DNA of 64,000 nt from Nocardia cyriacigeorgica GUH-2 (GCF_000284035.1 NC_016887.1:4464001-4528000), one strand, 5' to 3'. Positions 42,827 to 51,952 are shown, numbered from the stretch's first letter. Notes: generated from the sequence alone by a model not told the origin. A program made the numbers and translations.

Positions 42827-42865
42827 GCCGGGCAGGCAGTACCTGAGCGGCCTCGCCGGGCCTGG

Positions 42866-44263
42866 TCAATCACCGCCCGGTTCACTCGCGGATTCGGCTG
42901 CGCTGCCGGACCCCTGGTTCGGCTGCTCGGGGTTCACCGGCCGCGCCGCATCGGTCCGCGCCACATCGGTCCGCGCCACATCGGTCCGCGCCACATCGGT
43001 CCGCGCCACATCGGTCCGCGCCGCATCGGTTTGCGCGGCGATCACCTCGTCGAGGCGGCGCCGCAGGAACCGGGCGGCCGGATCGTTGCCGACCCGTTCC
43101 AGGGCTTCGCGATAGTACTGCGCCGCTTCGCGATTCCGGCCGGCCCGGCGTAACAGGTCCGCGCGGGTGGCCGGCACCAGATGGCTGCCCGCGAGCCGAC
43201 GATGGCCGGCCACCTCGTCCAGGGCCCCGAGCCCGGCCTCGGGGCCGTCCCGGAAACCGAGGGCGACGGCGCGATTCACCGCGACCGTGGGTGTCCAGGC
43301 CTGGGCCGCGAGGTCGTCGTAGGCGGAAACGATGGCCGCCCAATCGGTCTGTGCCCAGCTCGGGGCCACGGCATGGGCGGCGGCGATACGGGCCTGCGCG
43401 AGATACTTTCCGCCGCCACCGTCCTCGGCCGCCGACACCAGACAGGACAGCCCGGCGCGGATCTTGGCCCGGTCCCAGCCGCGCCGATCCTGCTCGTCGA
43501 GCGGGACCAGATCGCCGTCGGCGGTGCGGCGTTGCGTGCGGCGGCTGTCGGTGAGCAGCATCAGCGCCAGCAGCGCCCTGGCCTGTGGTTCGCGCGGCAT
43601 CAGCTCGCACAGCAGCGTGCCGAGCCGGATCGCCTCATCACACAGCTCGTCGCGTACGGCGTCCGGCCCCGAGGTGGCGAAGTAGCCTTCGGTGAATACC
43701 AGGTAGATACAGGCGAGGACCGCGGGCATGCGTTCGGGCAGCAGCGGGGGCGGCGGGACGCGCAACGGGATGCCCGCATCGCGGATCCTGGCCTTGGCCC
43801 GGCTGAGCCGTTGCGCGACCGTGGGTTCCGGTTGCAGGAAGGCCCGCGCGATCTCGGCGGTACGCAGTCCGCAGACCAGCCGCAATGTCAGCGCGACCCG
43901 CGACTCCGGGGCGAGCGCGGGATGGCAGCAGGTGAAGATCATCCGCAGTTGATCGTCGGCGATCGACGTCACGTCCGGCTCCTCGTTCTCGGGTGCGAGG
44001 CGGGCGGCGGCGAATTCCTTGTCCGCACGCGAGGAATCCCGGCGGAGGCGGTCGAGGGCGCGGTGCCGGGCGGCGGTGGTGATCCAGGCGCCGGGGTTCT
44101 CGGGCACGCCGCGCTGCGGCCAGGTGCGCAGGGCGTCGGCGAACGCTTCCTGCACCGCGTCCTCGGCCAGGCCGATATCACCGGTCAGCCGTACCAGGGT
44201 GGCCACCGCCCGGCCGAATTCGGCGCGGTAGACGCGGTCGAATCCGGCCGGATCGGTGGTCAT
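42866..44263 (-). CDS. ECF42-type RNA polymerase sigma factor with long C-terminal extension
   Basis: 465 residues. Sigma region 2 is at about 10-75 (GLAEDAVQEAFADALRTWP, then WITTAARHRALDRLRR). Region 4 is at about 110-165 (LTLRLVCGLRTAEIARAFL). A 250-residue extension with TPR-like helices is typical of the ECF42 (DUF6596) group, where it takes over anti-sigma-like control. ECF42 factors are normally linked to a YCII/DGPF-domain protein, and one lies directly upstream (10-bp gap), supporting the call. The tail contains six tandem five-residue repeats (RTDVA) and a Ser/Glu/Pro-rich end not needed for the fold. Confidence 0.92.
   Translation of the reverse strand: MTTDPAGFDRVYRAEFGRAVATLVRLTGDIGLAEDAVQEAFADALRTWPQRGVPENPGAWITTAARHRALDRLRRDSSRADKEFAAARLAPENEEPDVTSIADDQLRMIFTCCHPALAPESRVALTLRLVCGLRTAEIARAFLQPEPTVAQRLSRAKARIRDAGIPLRVPPPPLLPERMPAVLACIYLVFTEGYFATSGPDAVRDELCDEAIRLGTLLCELMPREPQARALLALMLLTDSRRTQRRTADGDLVPLDEQDRRGWDRAKIRAGLSCLVSAAEDGGGGKYLAQARIAAAHAVAPSWAQTDWAAIVSAYDDLAAQAWTPTVAVNRAVALGFRDGPEAGLGALDEVAGHRRLAGSHLVPATRADLLRRAGRNREAAQYYREALERVGNDPAARFLRRRLDEVIAAQTDAARTDVARTDVARTDVARTDVARTDAARPVNPEQPNQGSGSAAESASEPGGD
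42941..43030 (-). repeat. Six tandem 15-bp repeats inside the sigma-factor gene
   Basis: Unit CCGCGCCACATCGGT repeated without gaps at 42941, 42956, 42971, 42986, 43001 and 43016. The outer two copies have G for A at one position. In frame they encode RTDVA-type pentapeptides (outer copies RTDAA) near the C-terminus. In-phase unit length means copy-number changes would not shift the frame. Confidence 0.95.
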
Positions 44264-44272
44264 GGACTGCCG

Positions 44273-44986
44273 CTACTGGCCGAGGTCGACGATCTGGCGC
44301 AGCTCGGTGCGGCCCTTGGCGCCCAACGGGATCTGCGCGGCGATCTCCGTGGCCGCCCGCCGATCGGGCGCCGCGAACAGGTAGAGCCCGTCGACCACCT
44401 CGGCCGTTTCGCCGAACGGGCCGTCGGTGATGGACAGTTCACCGTCGCGCATGCGCAAGGTGGTCGCCGACGACGGCGGCCGCAGCGCACCCCCGCCGCG
44501 GATCGCGGCACCGGCCTTCTCGGCGAAGCGCTGATGTTCGGCGAGCGCGGCCTCCCATTCCGGGGTGTCCGGCGCGATCACCGCGTCGGCGCGATCCCAC
44601 AGCAGCGCCATCCACCAGTCGGCCCCGGGCTCTTCGTGCGGAGTCCACTGCACCAGCGGACGCAACTCGATCGCTCCCGACTCGACCGCCGGGAGCTGGC
44701 GGGCCAGCCCGATGATCTCGTCCAGATCGGCCGCCTCGAAGACGTAGAACCCGCCGACCACCTCCGCGCCCTCGGCGAACGGGCCGTCGGTGATCAGCGT
44801 GCTGTCACCGTCACGGGTGACGTTGACCGCCGCACTGGACGGATACAGCGCAGCGCCGCCCGCGATGGCGCCGGTGACCCGCTCCTCGAATTCCGCGTAG
44901 AGCCGGACCTCCGCGTCGAACTCCGCGCTGTCCGGTTGGGCTTGCGGTTCGTCCTCGCGTCCGACGAGCAATGCCAGGTAGTGCAT
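44273..44986 (-). CDS. Two-domain YCII (DGPF) protein, ECF42 partner
   Basis: 237 residues from ATG 44986. Two YCII-related domains, about 1-120 and 125-235, each with the DGPF signature: LITDGPFAEGAEVVGGFYVF and SITDGPFGETAEVVDGLYLF. Such proteins are encoded beside ECF42 sigma factors and are thought to be their regulators or targets. It is followed by the sigma gene after 9 bp, so they form an operon. The signal sensed is unknown. Confidence 0.9.
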   Translation of the reverse strand: MHYLALLVGREDEPQAQPDSAEFDAEVRLYAEFEERVTGAIAGGAALYPSSAAVNVTRDGDSTLITDGPFAEGAEVVGGFYVFEAADLDEIIGLARQLPAVESGAIELRPLVQWTPHEEPGADWWMALLWDRADAVIAPDTPEWEAALAEHQRFAEKAGAAIRGGGALRPPSSATTLRMRDGELSITDGPFGETAEVVDGLYLFAAPDRRAATEIAAQIPLGAKGRTELRQIVDLGQ

Positions 44987-45115
44987 GGCGTCATCCTTCC
45001 TCGATTCGGAGGAGCCCGATACCCCTCTCATCAGCACGACGGATGAGGATCGCGATTCTCGACAGCACTGCCGGAATCACTTCGGATCAGGTCGCCGACG
45101 GACGGGGCACCGAGG

Positions 45116-45358
45116 TCAGCCGCCGGCGAACGGGGGCAGCACGTCGACGCGTGCGCTCAAGGCCACGGCGGCGTCGCGGGTGAGCTCGTCGTCGACGAGG
45201 TAGGCGCAGACGTCGAGCATCTTGTCCAGGTCGGGGCCGTAGGTGCGGGCCAGCGCGGTGCGCAGGTCACCGACGGTGGCACCGGCGGGTAGGTCGAGCG
45301 TTTCGGTGTCCTTGCCGACGGCGTCGGCGATGGCGGCGAAATAGCGGACCTCAACCAC
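45116..45358 (-). CDS. moaD: Molybdopterin synthase sulfur carrier subunit
   Basis: 80 residues with the ubiquitin-like fold and the C-terminal FAGG diglycine that is thiocarboxylated to carry sulfur for molybdopterin. Length and the VDVLPPFAGG ending are standard for MoaD. It overlaps the end of moaA by 8 bp, so it is translated as part of a moaA-moaD unit. Its partner, the large subunit MoaE, is at 48778. Confidence 0.93.
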   Translation of the reverse strand: MVEVRYFAAIADAVGKDTETLDLPAGATVGDLRTALARTYGPDLDKMLDVCAYLVDDELTRDAAVALSARVDVLPPFAGG

Positions 45359-46409
45359 CGATGGCTCCCATCGTCCGTTCGGGTGGGACGAAATCGGCCG
45401 CGTCGATGCCGTGGCCCGCCCACTTGTTCCACATCGCGCCCCGCCACAGCTGCGCGATCTCGGCGTCGTCCGCGCCAGCGCGCAGCACCGCGCGCAGATC
45501 GAACTCCTGATCGCTGAACAGGCACGAGCGCAGCATGCCGTCGGCGGTGAGCCGGGTGCGGTCGCAGGTGTCGCAGAACTTCCTGGTCACCGAGGCGATG
45601 ATGCCGACGGTCGCGGGGCCGCCATCGACCAGCCAGCTCTCCGCGGGAGCCGACGGATCCGATCGTCCGGCGGCGGTGAGTTCGAAGCGTGTGCCGAGCA
45701 CGTCGAGCAGTTCGGCGGCGGTCACCATATTCTTGCGCGCCCACTCGTGGTCGGCGTCCAGCGGCATTTCCTCGATGAACCGCAGCTCACAGCCCTCGTC
45801 CAGGCACCAGCGCAGCAGATCGGGGGCACCGTCGAGGGTCTGGCGCATCAGCACCGCGTTGACCTTCATCGGCGCCAGACCGGCATCGCGGGCGGCCCGG
45901 ATCCCGGCGAGCACCGAATCGAGCCGGTCGCGGCGGGTGAGGGTGGCGAAGCCGAAGCGGTCGACGGTGTCGAGGGAGACATTGACCCGGCCCAGCCCGG
46001 CCCGGGCCAGCGCGGCGGCCCGATGTTCCAGGCCGACGCCATTGGTGGTCATGGCCAGCGGCGTCTCGGGGACCTGCGCGTGACAGCCGGCGATGATCTG
46101 CTCCAGATCGCGGCGCATGAGCGGCTCGCCGCCGGTGAAGCGGACCTCGCGCACGCCCAGCTCACGCACCGCGAGGGTGACCAACCGCACGATCTCGGCG
46201 GCGGTCAGCAATTCCTCGCGAGGAATGGCGGGCAGGCCCTCTTCGGGCATGCAGTAGGTGCAGCGCAGCGAGCATTTCTCGGTGATGGAGACGCGCAGAT
46301 CGCGCGCGACGCGGCCGAATCGGTCCACCAGCAGGGGTGTTTCGGGGCGGCCGTCGAGCGAGGGACGCCCGGACCGCACGGCGGGGATGCCCATCTCGAC
46401 CAGCGTCAC
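45351..46409 (-). CDS. moaA: GTP 3',8-cyclase
   Basis: 352 residues. Radical-SAM cluster Cys46, Cys50 and Cys53 (CSLRCTYC) and a second C-terminal cysteine cluster in the FCDTCDRTRLTADGMLRSC region. It ends with the functional GG (ERTMGAIGG). It converts GTP to 3',8-cyclo-dihydro-GTP, the first step of molybdenum cofactor synthesis, together with MoaC. It starts at 46409, 130 bp from the divergent moeA. Confidence 0.97.
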   Translation of the reverse strand: MTLVEMGIPAVRSGRPSLDGRPETPLLVDRFGRVARDLRVSITEKCSLRCTYCMPEEGLPAIPREELLTAAEIVRLVTLAVRELGVREVRFTGGEPLMRRDLEQIIAGCHAQVPETPLAMTTNGVGLEHRAAALARAGLGRVNVSLDTVDRFGFATLTRRDRLDSVLAGIRAARDAGLAPMKVNAVLMRQTLDGAPDLLRWCLDEGCELRFIEEMPLDADHEWARKNMVTAAELLDVLGTRFELTAAGRSDPSAPAESWLVDGGPATVGIIASVTRKFCDTCDRTRLTADGMLRSCLFSDQEFDLRAVLRAGADDAEIAQLWRGAMWNKWAGHGIDAADFVPPERTMGAIGG

Positions 46410-46539
46410 CCCTCCATTATGACCCGTCGGCGGCCGGACACCACGGCGCCGTCGCCGTCGGCGCCCCTCACAAACCCGGGGCCGGGCAGGTGAGGCGATG
46501 GCCGCGACCAGGGCCGCGACCTGCGATTAGGCTGATCGC

Positions 46540-47760
46540 ATGACAACCCGGTCCGCCACCGTCGCCGTTCGGTCCGTCGACGACTACCGCGACAGCATCG
46601 AGGCGCTGCTGCGGCCGCTCGCGGCGCGACCGGTCGAGACCGTCGCGGTGTCGGCCGCCCTCGGCAGGCAGTTGGCCGATACCGTGCGCGCGCCCGTCGA
46701 CCTGCCGGTGTTCCGCAATTCCGCGATGGACGGGTACGCGGTGCGCGCCGCCGACGTGGCCGTCACCCCGGTGACGTTGCCGCTGTCGGGGGTGATCGCG
46801 GCCGGCGATCCGGGTCGGGAACCGCTGGCGCCGGGCACCGCCCGCAAGGTGATGACGGGCGCGCCGCTGCCGCCGGGCGCCGATTGCGTGGTCCCGGTGG
46901 AGGACGCTCGCGGCGAGGCGGGTGGCGTCGTCGTCGAGCGGGGCCGCAGCCGAGGCGAATTCGTCCGCGAACCGGGTACCGATGTGCGCGCCGGTGACGA
47001 ACTGGTCGCCGCGGGCACCTTGCTGGCGCCCCGCCATATCGCGGCGCTGGCCGCGGTCGGACTGCCGGCGGTGCGGGTGTTCGAGCCGATCCGGGCAGCG
47101 GTCATCACCAGCGGCGACGAGCTGGTGCCCGCCGGAACCGCGCTGGGCCCGGGGCAGATCTACGACTCGAACGGCATCGCACTGGCCGCCGCGCTCACCG
47201 CGAACGGCGTCACCGTCACCGCTGTCGAGCACAGCGGTGACCAGCCCGCGCAATTCCGCCGGACCCTGTCGGCCGCAACGCGTTCGGCGGACGTCGTGTT
47301 CACTACCGGCGGGGTGTCCAAGGGCGATTTCGAGGTGGTCAAGGATGTGCTGGAACCGATGGGCGGGCAGTTCGGCCCGGTCGCGGTGCAGCCCGGCGGC
47401 CCGCAGGGGCTGACGGTCGTCGACGGCGTTCCGGTGCTCAGCTTCCCCGGTAATCCGGTCAGCGCGATGGTCTCGTTCGAGGTGTTCGCGCGGCCGATGC
47501 TGCGCAGGCTGGCCGGGCTGGGCGAGGTCGAGGTGTTCGAGCTGCCGCTGCTGAGCGCCATCCGCTCACCGCAGGGCCGCCGCCAGTTCCTGCGCGGGCG
47601 GCTGGCCCACACCGCGGGTGGGCCGCGCGCGGTGGAGGTGGTGTCCGGGCCGGGTTCGCATCTGGTGGCGAGCATGGCCGCGGCCGATGTGCTCATCGAT
47701 GTGCCCGCCGAGGTCGGTGAGCTGCCGGTCGGCGCGCCTGTGCGAGTGTGGTCGCTGTGA
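46540..47760 (+). CDS. moeA: Molybdopterin molybdenumtransferase
   Basis: 406 residues. The family signatures FRNSAMDGYAV, KVMTGAPLPPGADCVVPVED and VFTTGGVSKGDFEVVKDVL are all present, with the C-terminal beta domain starting near 330. MoeA inserts molybdate into adenylated molybdopterin made by the Mog domain. It begins the rightward Moco operon; its stop overlaps the GTG start of the next gene (GTGA). Confidence 0.96.
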   Translation: MTTRSATVAVRSVDDYRDSIEALLRPLAARPVETVAVSAALGRQLADTVRAPVDLPVFRNSAMDGYAVRAADVAVTPVTLPLSGVIAAGDPGREPLAPGTARKVMTGAPLPPGADCVVPVEDARGEAGGVVVERGRSRGEFVREPGTDVRAGDELVAAGTLLAPRHIAALAAVGLPAVRVFEPIRAAVITSGDELVPAGTALGPGQIYDSNGIALAAALTANGVTVTAVEHSGDQPAQFRRTLSAATRSADVVFTTGGVSKGDFEVVKDVLEPMGGQFGPVAVQPGGPQGLTVVDGVPVLSFPGNPVSAMVSFEVFARPMLRRLAGLGEVEVFELPLLSAIRSPQGRRQFLRGRLAHTAGGPRAVEVVSGPGSHLVASMAAADVLIDVPAEVGELPVGAPVRVWSL

Positions 47761-48791
47761 ACGAGTTGTCGCATGTGGACGCCGAGGGCCGCGCCCATAT
47801 GGTTGATGTCAGCGCCAAGGCCGAGACCACCCGGGTCGCGGCCGCGGCGGGCGAGCTGCGCACCACCCCGGAGGTGGTGAGGTTGGTGCGCGCCGACGAT
47901 ATGCCCAAGGCCGATGTGCTCTCCACCGCGCGGATCGCGGGCATCGCCGGCGCGAAGAAAACCTCCGAACTGATCCCGCTGTGCCACCAGCTGTCGCTGT
48001 CGTCGGTCAAGGTGGCGTTCGGCTTCACCGAGGACTCGATCACCATCGAGGCCACCGCGAAGACCAAGGGGCCCACCGGCGTCGAGATGGAGGCGCTGAC
48101 CGCCGTCGCGGTCGCCGGGCTGACCTTGCACGACATGGTGAAGGCGGTCGATCCGGCGGCGGTGCTGACCGGCGTCCGGCTGCTCACCAAAGACGGTGGC
48201 AAGCGCGGGCATTGGCAGCGTCCGGAGACCGGCCCCGTGGATACGCCTGCGGCTCAGGTGGATGCGGGCCAGGCTGCCGCTCCCGCCGAATCGGACAGGC
48301 CGGCCCGGCCGGGGAAATCGGCCGTCGTTCTCGTAGCCTCGACCGGCGCGGCCGCCGGAACCCGCACCGACACCACCGGTCCCGCGCTCACCGAATGGCT
48401 GCGCGGGCTGGGGTTCTCGGTGGGCGAACCGCTGGTCTACGCCGACACCGATATCGCGGCCGGCCTGGCCGAGGCGCTGCGCGAGGCGCCCGAACTCGTC
48501 GTCACCACCGGCGGCACCGGCGCCTCCCCCACCGACGCCACCCCGGAAGCCACGCTGGCCGTGCTGGATCGGGAGTTGCCCGGCGTCGCCGAGGCCATCC
48601 GGCAGCGCGGTACCGCGAAGTTCCCGCTCGCGGCGCTGAGCCGCGGGGTCGCGGGTCTGGCCGGGCGGACGGTGATCGTGAATCTGCCGGGCTCGCCCGG
48701 CGGCGTGAAGGACGGAATCGCGGTGCTCGAGCCGTTGCTCGACCATCTGCTCGCGCAGGTAGCAGGAGGCGGTGACCATGACAACGGGTGA
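47757..48791 (+). CDS. moaC: Fused MoaC - MogA/MoaB protein
   Basis: 344 residues from GTG 47757, overlapping the moeA stop; GTG 47748 would add three residues. The N-terminal domain (about 1-155) is MoaC, cyclic pyranopterin monophosphate synthase, with IPLCHQLSLSSV and the catalytic lysine region GVEMEALTAV...LHDMVKAVD. A Pro/Ala linker follows. The C-terminal domain (about 180-340) is MogA/MoaB-like, with VTTGGTGASPTDATPEA, the molybdopterin adenylyltransferase motif. Thus the first and the second-last steps of the pathway sit on one polypeptide. Such MoaCB fusions are known in actinobacteria. Confidence 0.93.
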   Translation: MNELSHVDAEGRAHMVDVSAKAETTRVAAAAGELRTTPEVVRLVRADDMPKADVLSTARIAGIAGAKKTSELIPLCHQLSLSSVKVAFGFTEDSITIEATAKTKGPTGVEMEALTAVAVAGLTLHDMVKAVDPAAVLTGVRLLTKDGGKRGHWQRPETGPVDTPAAQVDAGQAAAPAESDRPARPGKSAVVLVASTGAAAGTRTDTTGPALTEWLRGLGFSVGEPLVYADTDIAAGLAEALREAPELVVTTGGTGASPTDATPEATLAVLDRELPGVAEAIRQRGTAKFPLAALSRGVAGLAGRTVIVNLPGSPGGVKDGIAVLEPLLDHLLAQVAGGGDHDNG

Positions 48792-49209
48792 TCTGGTGCG
48801 GCTGGCCGAGATCAGCGATCGGCCACTGGATCCGGCGGTGGTCGACGCCGCCGTGGCCGGCCCCGAGCACGGCGCGGTCGTGGTGTTCACCGGAGTGGTG
48901 CGCAACCACGATGGCGGGCAGGCGGTCTCGGCGCTGGAGTATTCGGCCCATCCGGACGCGCAACGGTTTCTGCGACGCTGCTGCGCCGAGCAGGCCGAGT
49001 CCGCCGGATTGCCGGTGGCTGCGGTGCATCGGGTGGGCAGCCTGACCATCGGCGATCTCGCCATCGTCGTCGCCGTCGCCGCCCCGCATCGGGCCGAGGC
49101 CTTCACCGCCTGTGCCGAACTGGTGGACCGGATCAAGCACGAGGTGCCGATCTGGAAGCGCCAGATGTTCGCCGACGGTCTGTCGGAATGGGTCAACGCC
49201 TGCGGCTGA
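48778..49209 (+). CDS. moaE: Molybdopterin synthase catalytic subunit
   Basis: 143 residues from ATG 48778 with GGAGG at 48765-48769, overlapping the preceding gene by 14 bp. Signatures: FTGVVRNHDGGQAVSALEYSAHPDAQ, HRVGSLTIGDLAIVVAVAAPHR, and IKHEVPIWKRQMFADG with the catalytic lysines. It adds the dithiolene sulfurs to precursor Z with MoaD. Last gene of the Moco operon. Confidence 0.96.
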   Translation: MTTGDLVRLAEISDRPLDPAVVDAAVAGPEHGAVVVFTGVVRNHDGGQAVSALEYSAHPDAQRFLRRCCAEQAESAGLPVAAVHRVGSLTIGDLAIVVAVAAPHRAEAFTACAELVDRIKHEVPIWKRQMFADGLSEWVNACG

Positions 49210-49426
49210 ACTGGGCGTTTCCGCCGGTCGACGGATCAGTGGAGGTGGCCGGTGTTGTCGTCGCGGCGACATGGTGGCGTACTCGCGAGATGTCGCACAC
49301 CGGACAGATTTTCCATGTTTACGCGGGAATTCCATCGGGTAAACTCGCGCGTCTTTTACGTGACGAGTCATGGGATGTCCGTATACGGTGGCGGTCAGGT
49401 GCTGAAGATCTCCCGCAGGAGAGGGC

Positions 49427-50434
49427 ATGCGTACTGACCAGATCACGTTGCATCGGTTCGTCATCGGCGAGCTCACCGCGGCCGGATTGGACCGGGACAA
49501 GCTGATCCGGGACATCGGACTTCCCGCATGGGCACTGGCCAGCCCGGAGGCGTACGTGCCGAGTGAGATCTTCGCCCGCCTGTGGGAAGTCGCCGAACAC
49601 GAACTCGGCGATCCCGCCGTGCCGCTGCGGGTGGCGAGCCGCTACAGCATGGGTTGCCTGGGGCTCTACGACTACCTGTTCTCCACCGCGCCCGACCTCG
49701 GCTCCGGACTGCGCACGCTCGGCCCGTATGTCACCGCGGTGACGACCAATCACCGCTGGGGACTGGTCGCCGAGAACGACGACGAGGTGACGCTGTCGAT
49801 CGAGATGGTCGACACCAACGGCCACAGCCGCGACCGGATCCATCTGTGGGGACTGGCGGCCGTGGTCGCGCGCAGCCGGCTGGTGATCTCCGCGCCGGTG
49901 GTCCCGGTGCGGGTGCGGCTGCGGCAGGCGCCGCCGAAATCGCTGGACGCCTACGTCGAACTCTTCGGCACCACCGACATCGAATTCCACTCGTCGATGG
50001 ACGCGGTCACCTTCCGCGCCGCCGATATGAATCTGCCGCTCGCCTCGACCGATCCCACCCTGGCGACGGTGCTCAAGCCGCTGGCCGATGCCTTGCCACC
50101 GCCGCCGCCGCTGGCCACGACCTGGGCCGATCAGGTGGCCACGGCCCTGGCCAAGGCCCTGGAGGTGGGCGAGGTGTCGCTGGAAGCGGTAGCGCGCCGG
50201 ATGGCGACGAGCCCGCGGACGTTGCAGCGCAGGCTGATGGAGGCTGGAACGACGTGGCGGCAAGAGGTGGATCGGGCACGCGCCGCGCGGCTCGCCGAGG
50301 CGACGGCGACCGGCCCGATCACACGGGCCCGGCAGGCGCAGTTGCTCGGCTATACCGATCCGGGTTCGATTCGGCGGGCGGCGCGGCGCTGGTCGATCAC
50401 CGGCACGCATCGCCGCTGCGAGCAGTTGGACTGA
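49427..50434 (+). CDS. AraC-family regulator with arabinose-binding-type N-domain
   Basis: 335 residues from ATG 49427, with AGGAGAGG upstream. The N-terminal 190 residues match the Arabinose_bd domain of the OruR/ArgR-like AraC subfamily, with segments such as FGTTDIEFHSSMDAVTF. The C-terminal helix-turn-helix pair is at about 240-330, with VSLEAVARRMATSPRTLQRRLMEAGT as the first HTH and LLGYTDPGSIRRAARRW as the second. No operon partner follows. The target and ligand are unknown. Confidence 0.92.
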   Translation: MRTDQITLHRFVIGELTAAGLDRDKLIRDIGLPAWALASPEAYVPSEIFARLWEVAEHELGDPAVPLRVASRYSMGCLGLYDYLFSTAPDLGSGLRTLGPYVTAVTTNHRWGLVAENDDEVTLSIEMVDTNGHSRDRIHLWGLAAVVARSRLVISAPVVPVRVRLRQAPPKSLDAYVELFGTTDIEFHSSMDAVTFRAADMNLPLASTDPTLATVLKPLADALPPPPPLATTWADQVATALAKALEVGEVSLEAVARRMATSPRTLQRRLMEAGTTWRQEVDRARAARLAEATATGPITRARQAQLLGYTDPGSIRRAARRWSITGTHRRCEQLD

Positions 50435-50483
50435 ACATCGCCGGCCCGACCCGAGGCCGGCGACGTCCGGTCGGTGGTGGGTG

Positions 50484-50672
50484 CTATTTCAGGAACTGGG
50501 CGGCGATGCGCCAGAAGGTGCGGCCCTCGAGGGAGCGGAAATCCCAGCTCCGGGCGGCCGCGTGGGATGCGGTGACGATCGCGGGTACGTCGAAATCGTA
50601 GCGGGTAGCCGTTCCTTTGGCTTCCAGCGCGGCGATCACATAGGCAGTGGCAGTCTCCCTGGTCGCATACAT
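50484..50672 (-). CDS. Small conserved-looking protein of unknown function
   Basis: 62 residues, ATG at 50672 with a GAGGGGAGAG ribosome binding site. Mixed composition with a helical start (TATAYVIAALEAKG), a YDFDVPAIV strand and an aromatic C-terminus (WDFRSLEGRTFWRIAAQFLK). No transmembrane segment, no cysteine. The balanced composition and strong ribosome binding site argue that it is real. It lies between the AraC gene (convergent) and the CobW gene. Not recognised as a family. Confidence 0.65.
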   Translation of the reverse strand: MYATRETATAYVIAALEAKGTATRYDFDVPAIVTASHAAARSWDFRSLEGRTFWRIAAQFLK

Positions 50673-50860
50673 GACACTCTCCCCTCGTCAAGCGAACTTC
50701 GAACCTGCCCGCAGTGCACCGGGGGCCCACGAGGCGACACGCCTAGTGCGGCGACACGACGAACATGTTTACGAGTTTTGTGCGACGGGTACGGCCGCGC
50801 CAGCGCCATTTACGCCACATTGGTGATAAACGCGCCAATTTCGGATTCGGTGAGGCGCGT

Positions 50861-51895
50861 TCAGTGCGGCACGTGCCGCCAGATCGGCAGCATCGCCTGC
50901 TCGTCGAGCAACTGCTCGCCGGTGTGCACGGTCTCGTTCAGCCGTTTCAGCGCCAGTTCGGCATCCAGGCCCGACCCGATGAGGACCAGCCGGGTGGTCC
51001 GATCCTCGCCGCGCCGCCATGCGGCCGGCTCGCACACGAGATGCCTTCCTACCATGTGCAGCACGAATTTGCGATGTTCCCCGGCGACGGCGAACGCGGC
51101 GAAGCCCTTGGCGCGGAACAATCCCGGCGGCGGATCCTCCAGGAAGCCGACCAGCTGCCTCGGGTCGAGATCGCGGGAACTGGTGAACGACACGGTGACG
51201 TACTCGTCATGCAGGTGACGATGACCGTCGCTGGGATCGTGATGGTGTTCGGCGAGCAGTTCGTCGAAACTCAATTGCTGTGCCACCCGCGGTGCTTCGC
51301 GTAGTGGTTCGTCGAACAGCAGTCCGGGCTCGATGCGGCCGTGGCTGGTCGCGTACACCGGGGCCGGGTCGATGAGGGCGGCGATCTCCTCGCGCAGCGC
51401 CGCGAGCCGGGCCGGCTCGACCCGGTCGGCCTTGTTGACCACCACCAGATCGGCCAGCCGCAGATGGTCGGCCAATTCCGGATGACGTTGCCGATGGTCC
51501 GGAAACTGTTCGGCGTCGACCACTTCCACCAGCCCGCCGTACCGGATGCGCGGATTCTCGCTGCCGGCCACCATGCGGATCAGGTTGCGCGGTTCGGCCA
51601 GGCCGCTGGCCTCCACCACGATGACGTCGATGCGGGCGCTGGGCTGGGCGAGCCGATCGAAGAGCTCATCCAATTCGCTGACGTCGACCGCACAGCACAC
51701 ACAGCCGTTGCCGAGCGAGACCATGGCATCGACCTGACCCGCCACCAGCATCGCGTCGATATTGATCGCGCCGAAGTCGTTGACGACGACCCCGATCCGG
51801 GTGCCGCGATTGTCGCGGAGCAGGTGGTTGAGCAATGTCGTCTTGCCGGACCCGAGGAACCCGGCGACGATCACGACAGGAATCGACTGGGCCAC
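50861..51895 (-). CDS. CobW/P47K-family GTPase, putative metallochaperone
   Basis: 344 residues. GTPase P-loop GFLGSGKTT (12-20), the CxCC metal motif GCVCC (64-68), the ASGLAEP switch and the NKAD specificity motif are intact. A His-rich loop (EHHHDPSDGHRHLHDE, about 215-230) and the CobW C-terminal domain follow. This set is typical of COG0523 zinc or cobalt chaperones. No Zur-type box was identified upstream in the 57-bp gap. The metal is not determined by sequence; zinc is the commonest for such proteins. Confidence 0.9.
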   Translation of the reverse strand: MAQSIPVVIVAGFLGSGKTTLLNHLLRDNRGTRIGVVVNDFGAINIDAMLVAGQVDAMVSLGNGCVCCAVDVSELDELFDRLAQPSARIDVIVVEASGLAEPRNLIRMVAGSENPRIRYGGLVEVVDAEQFPDHRQRHPELADHLRLADLVVVNKADRVEPARLAALREEIAALIDPAPVYATSHGRIEPGLLFDEPLREAPRVAQQLSFDELLAEHHHDPSDGHRHLHDEYVTVSFTSSRDLDPRQLVGFLEDPPPGLFRAKGFAAFAVAGEHRKFVLHMVGRHLVCEPAAWRRGEDRTTRLVLIGSGLDAELALKRLNETVHTGEQLLDEQAMLPIWRHVPH

Positions 51896-51952
51896 CCGGA
51901 CACCCTACTGGCAGCCGCCGACATCGGCTCCCCACGGCCGGGCGGGTGCGGG

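Noticed and set aside
50700..50860. Zur or other metal operator near the CobW gene
   Set aside because: The AT-richer stretch with a partial dyad lies downstream of CobW, not upstream, and does not match a Zur-type palindrome.
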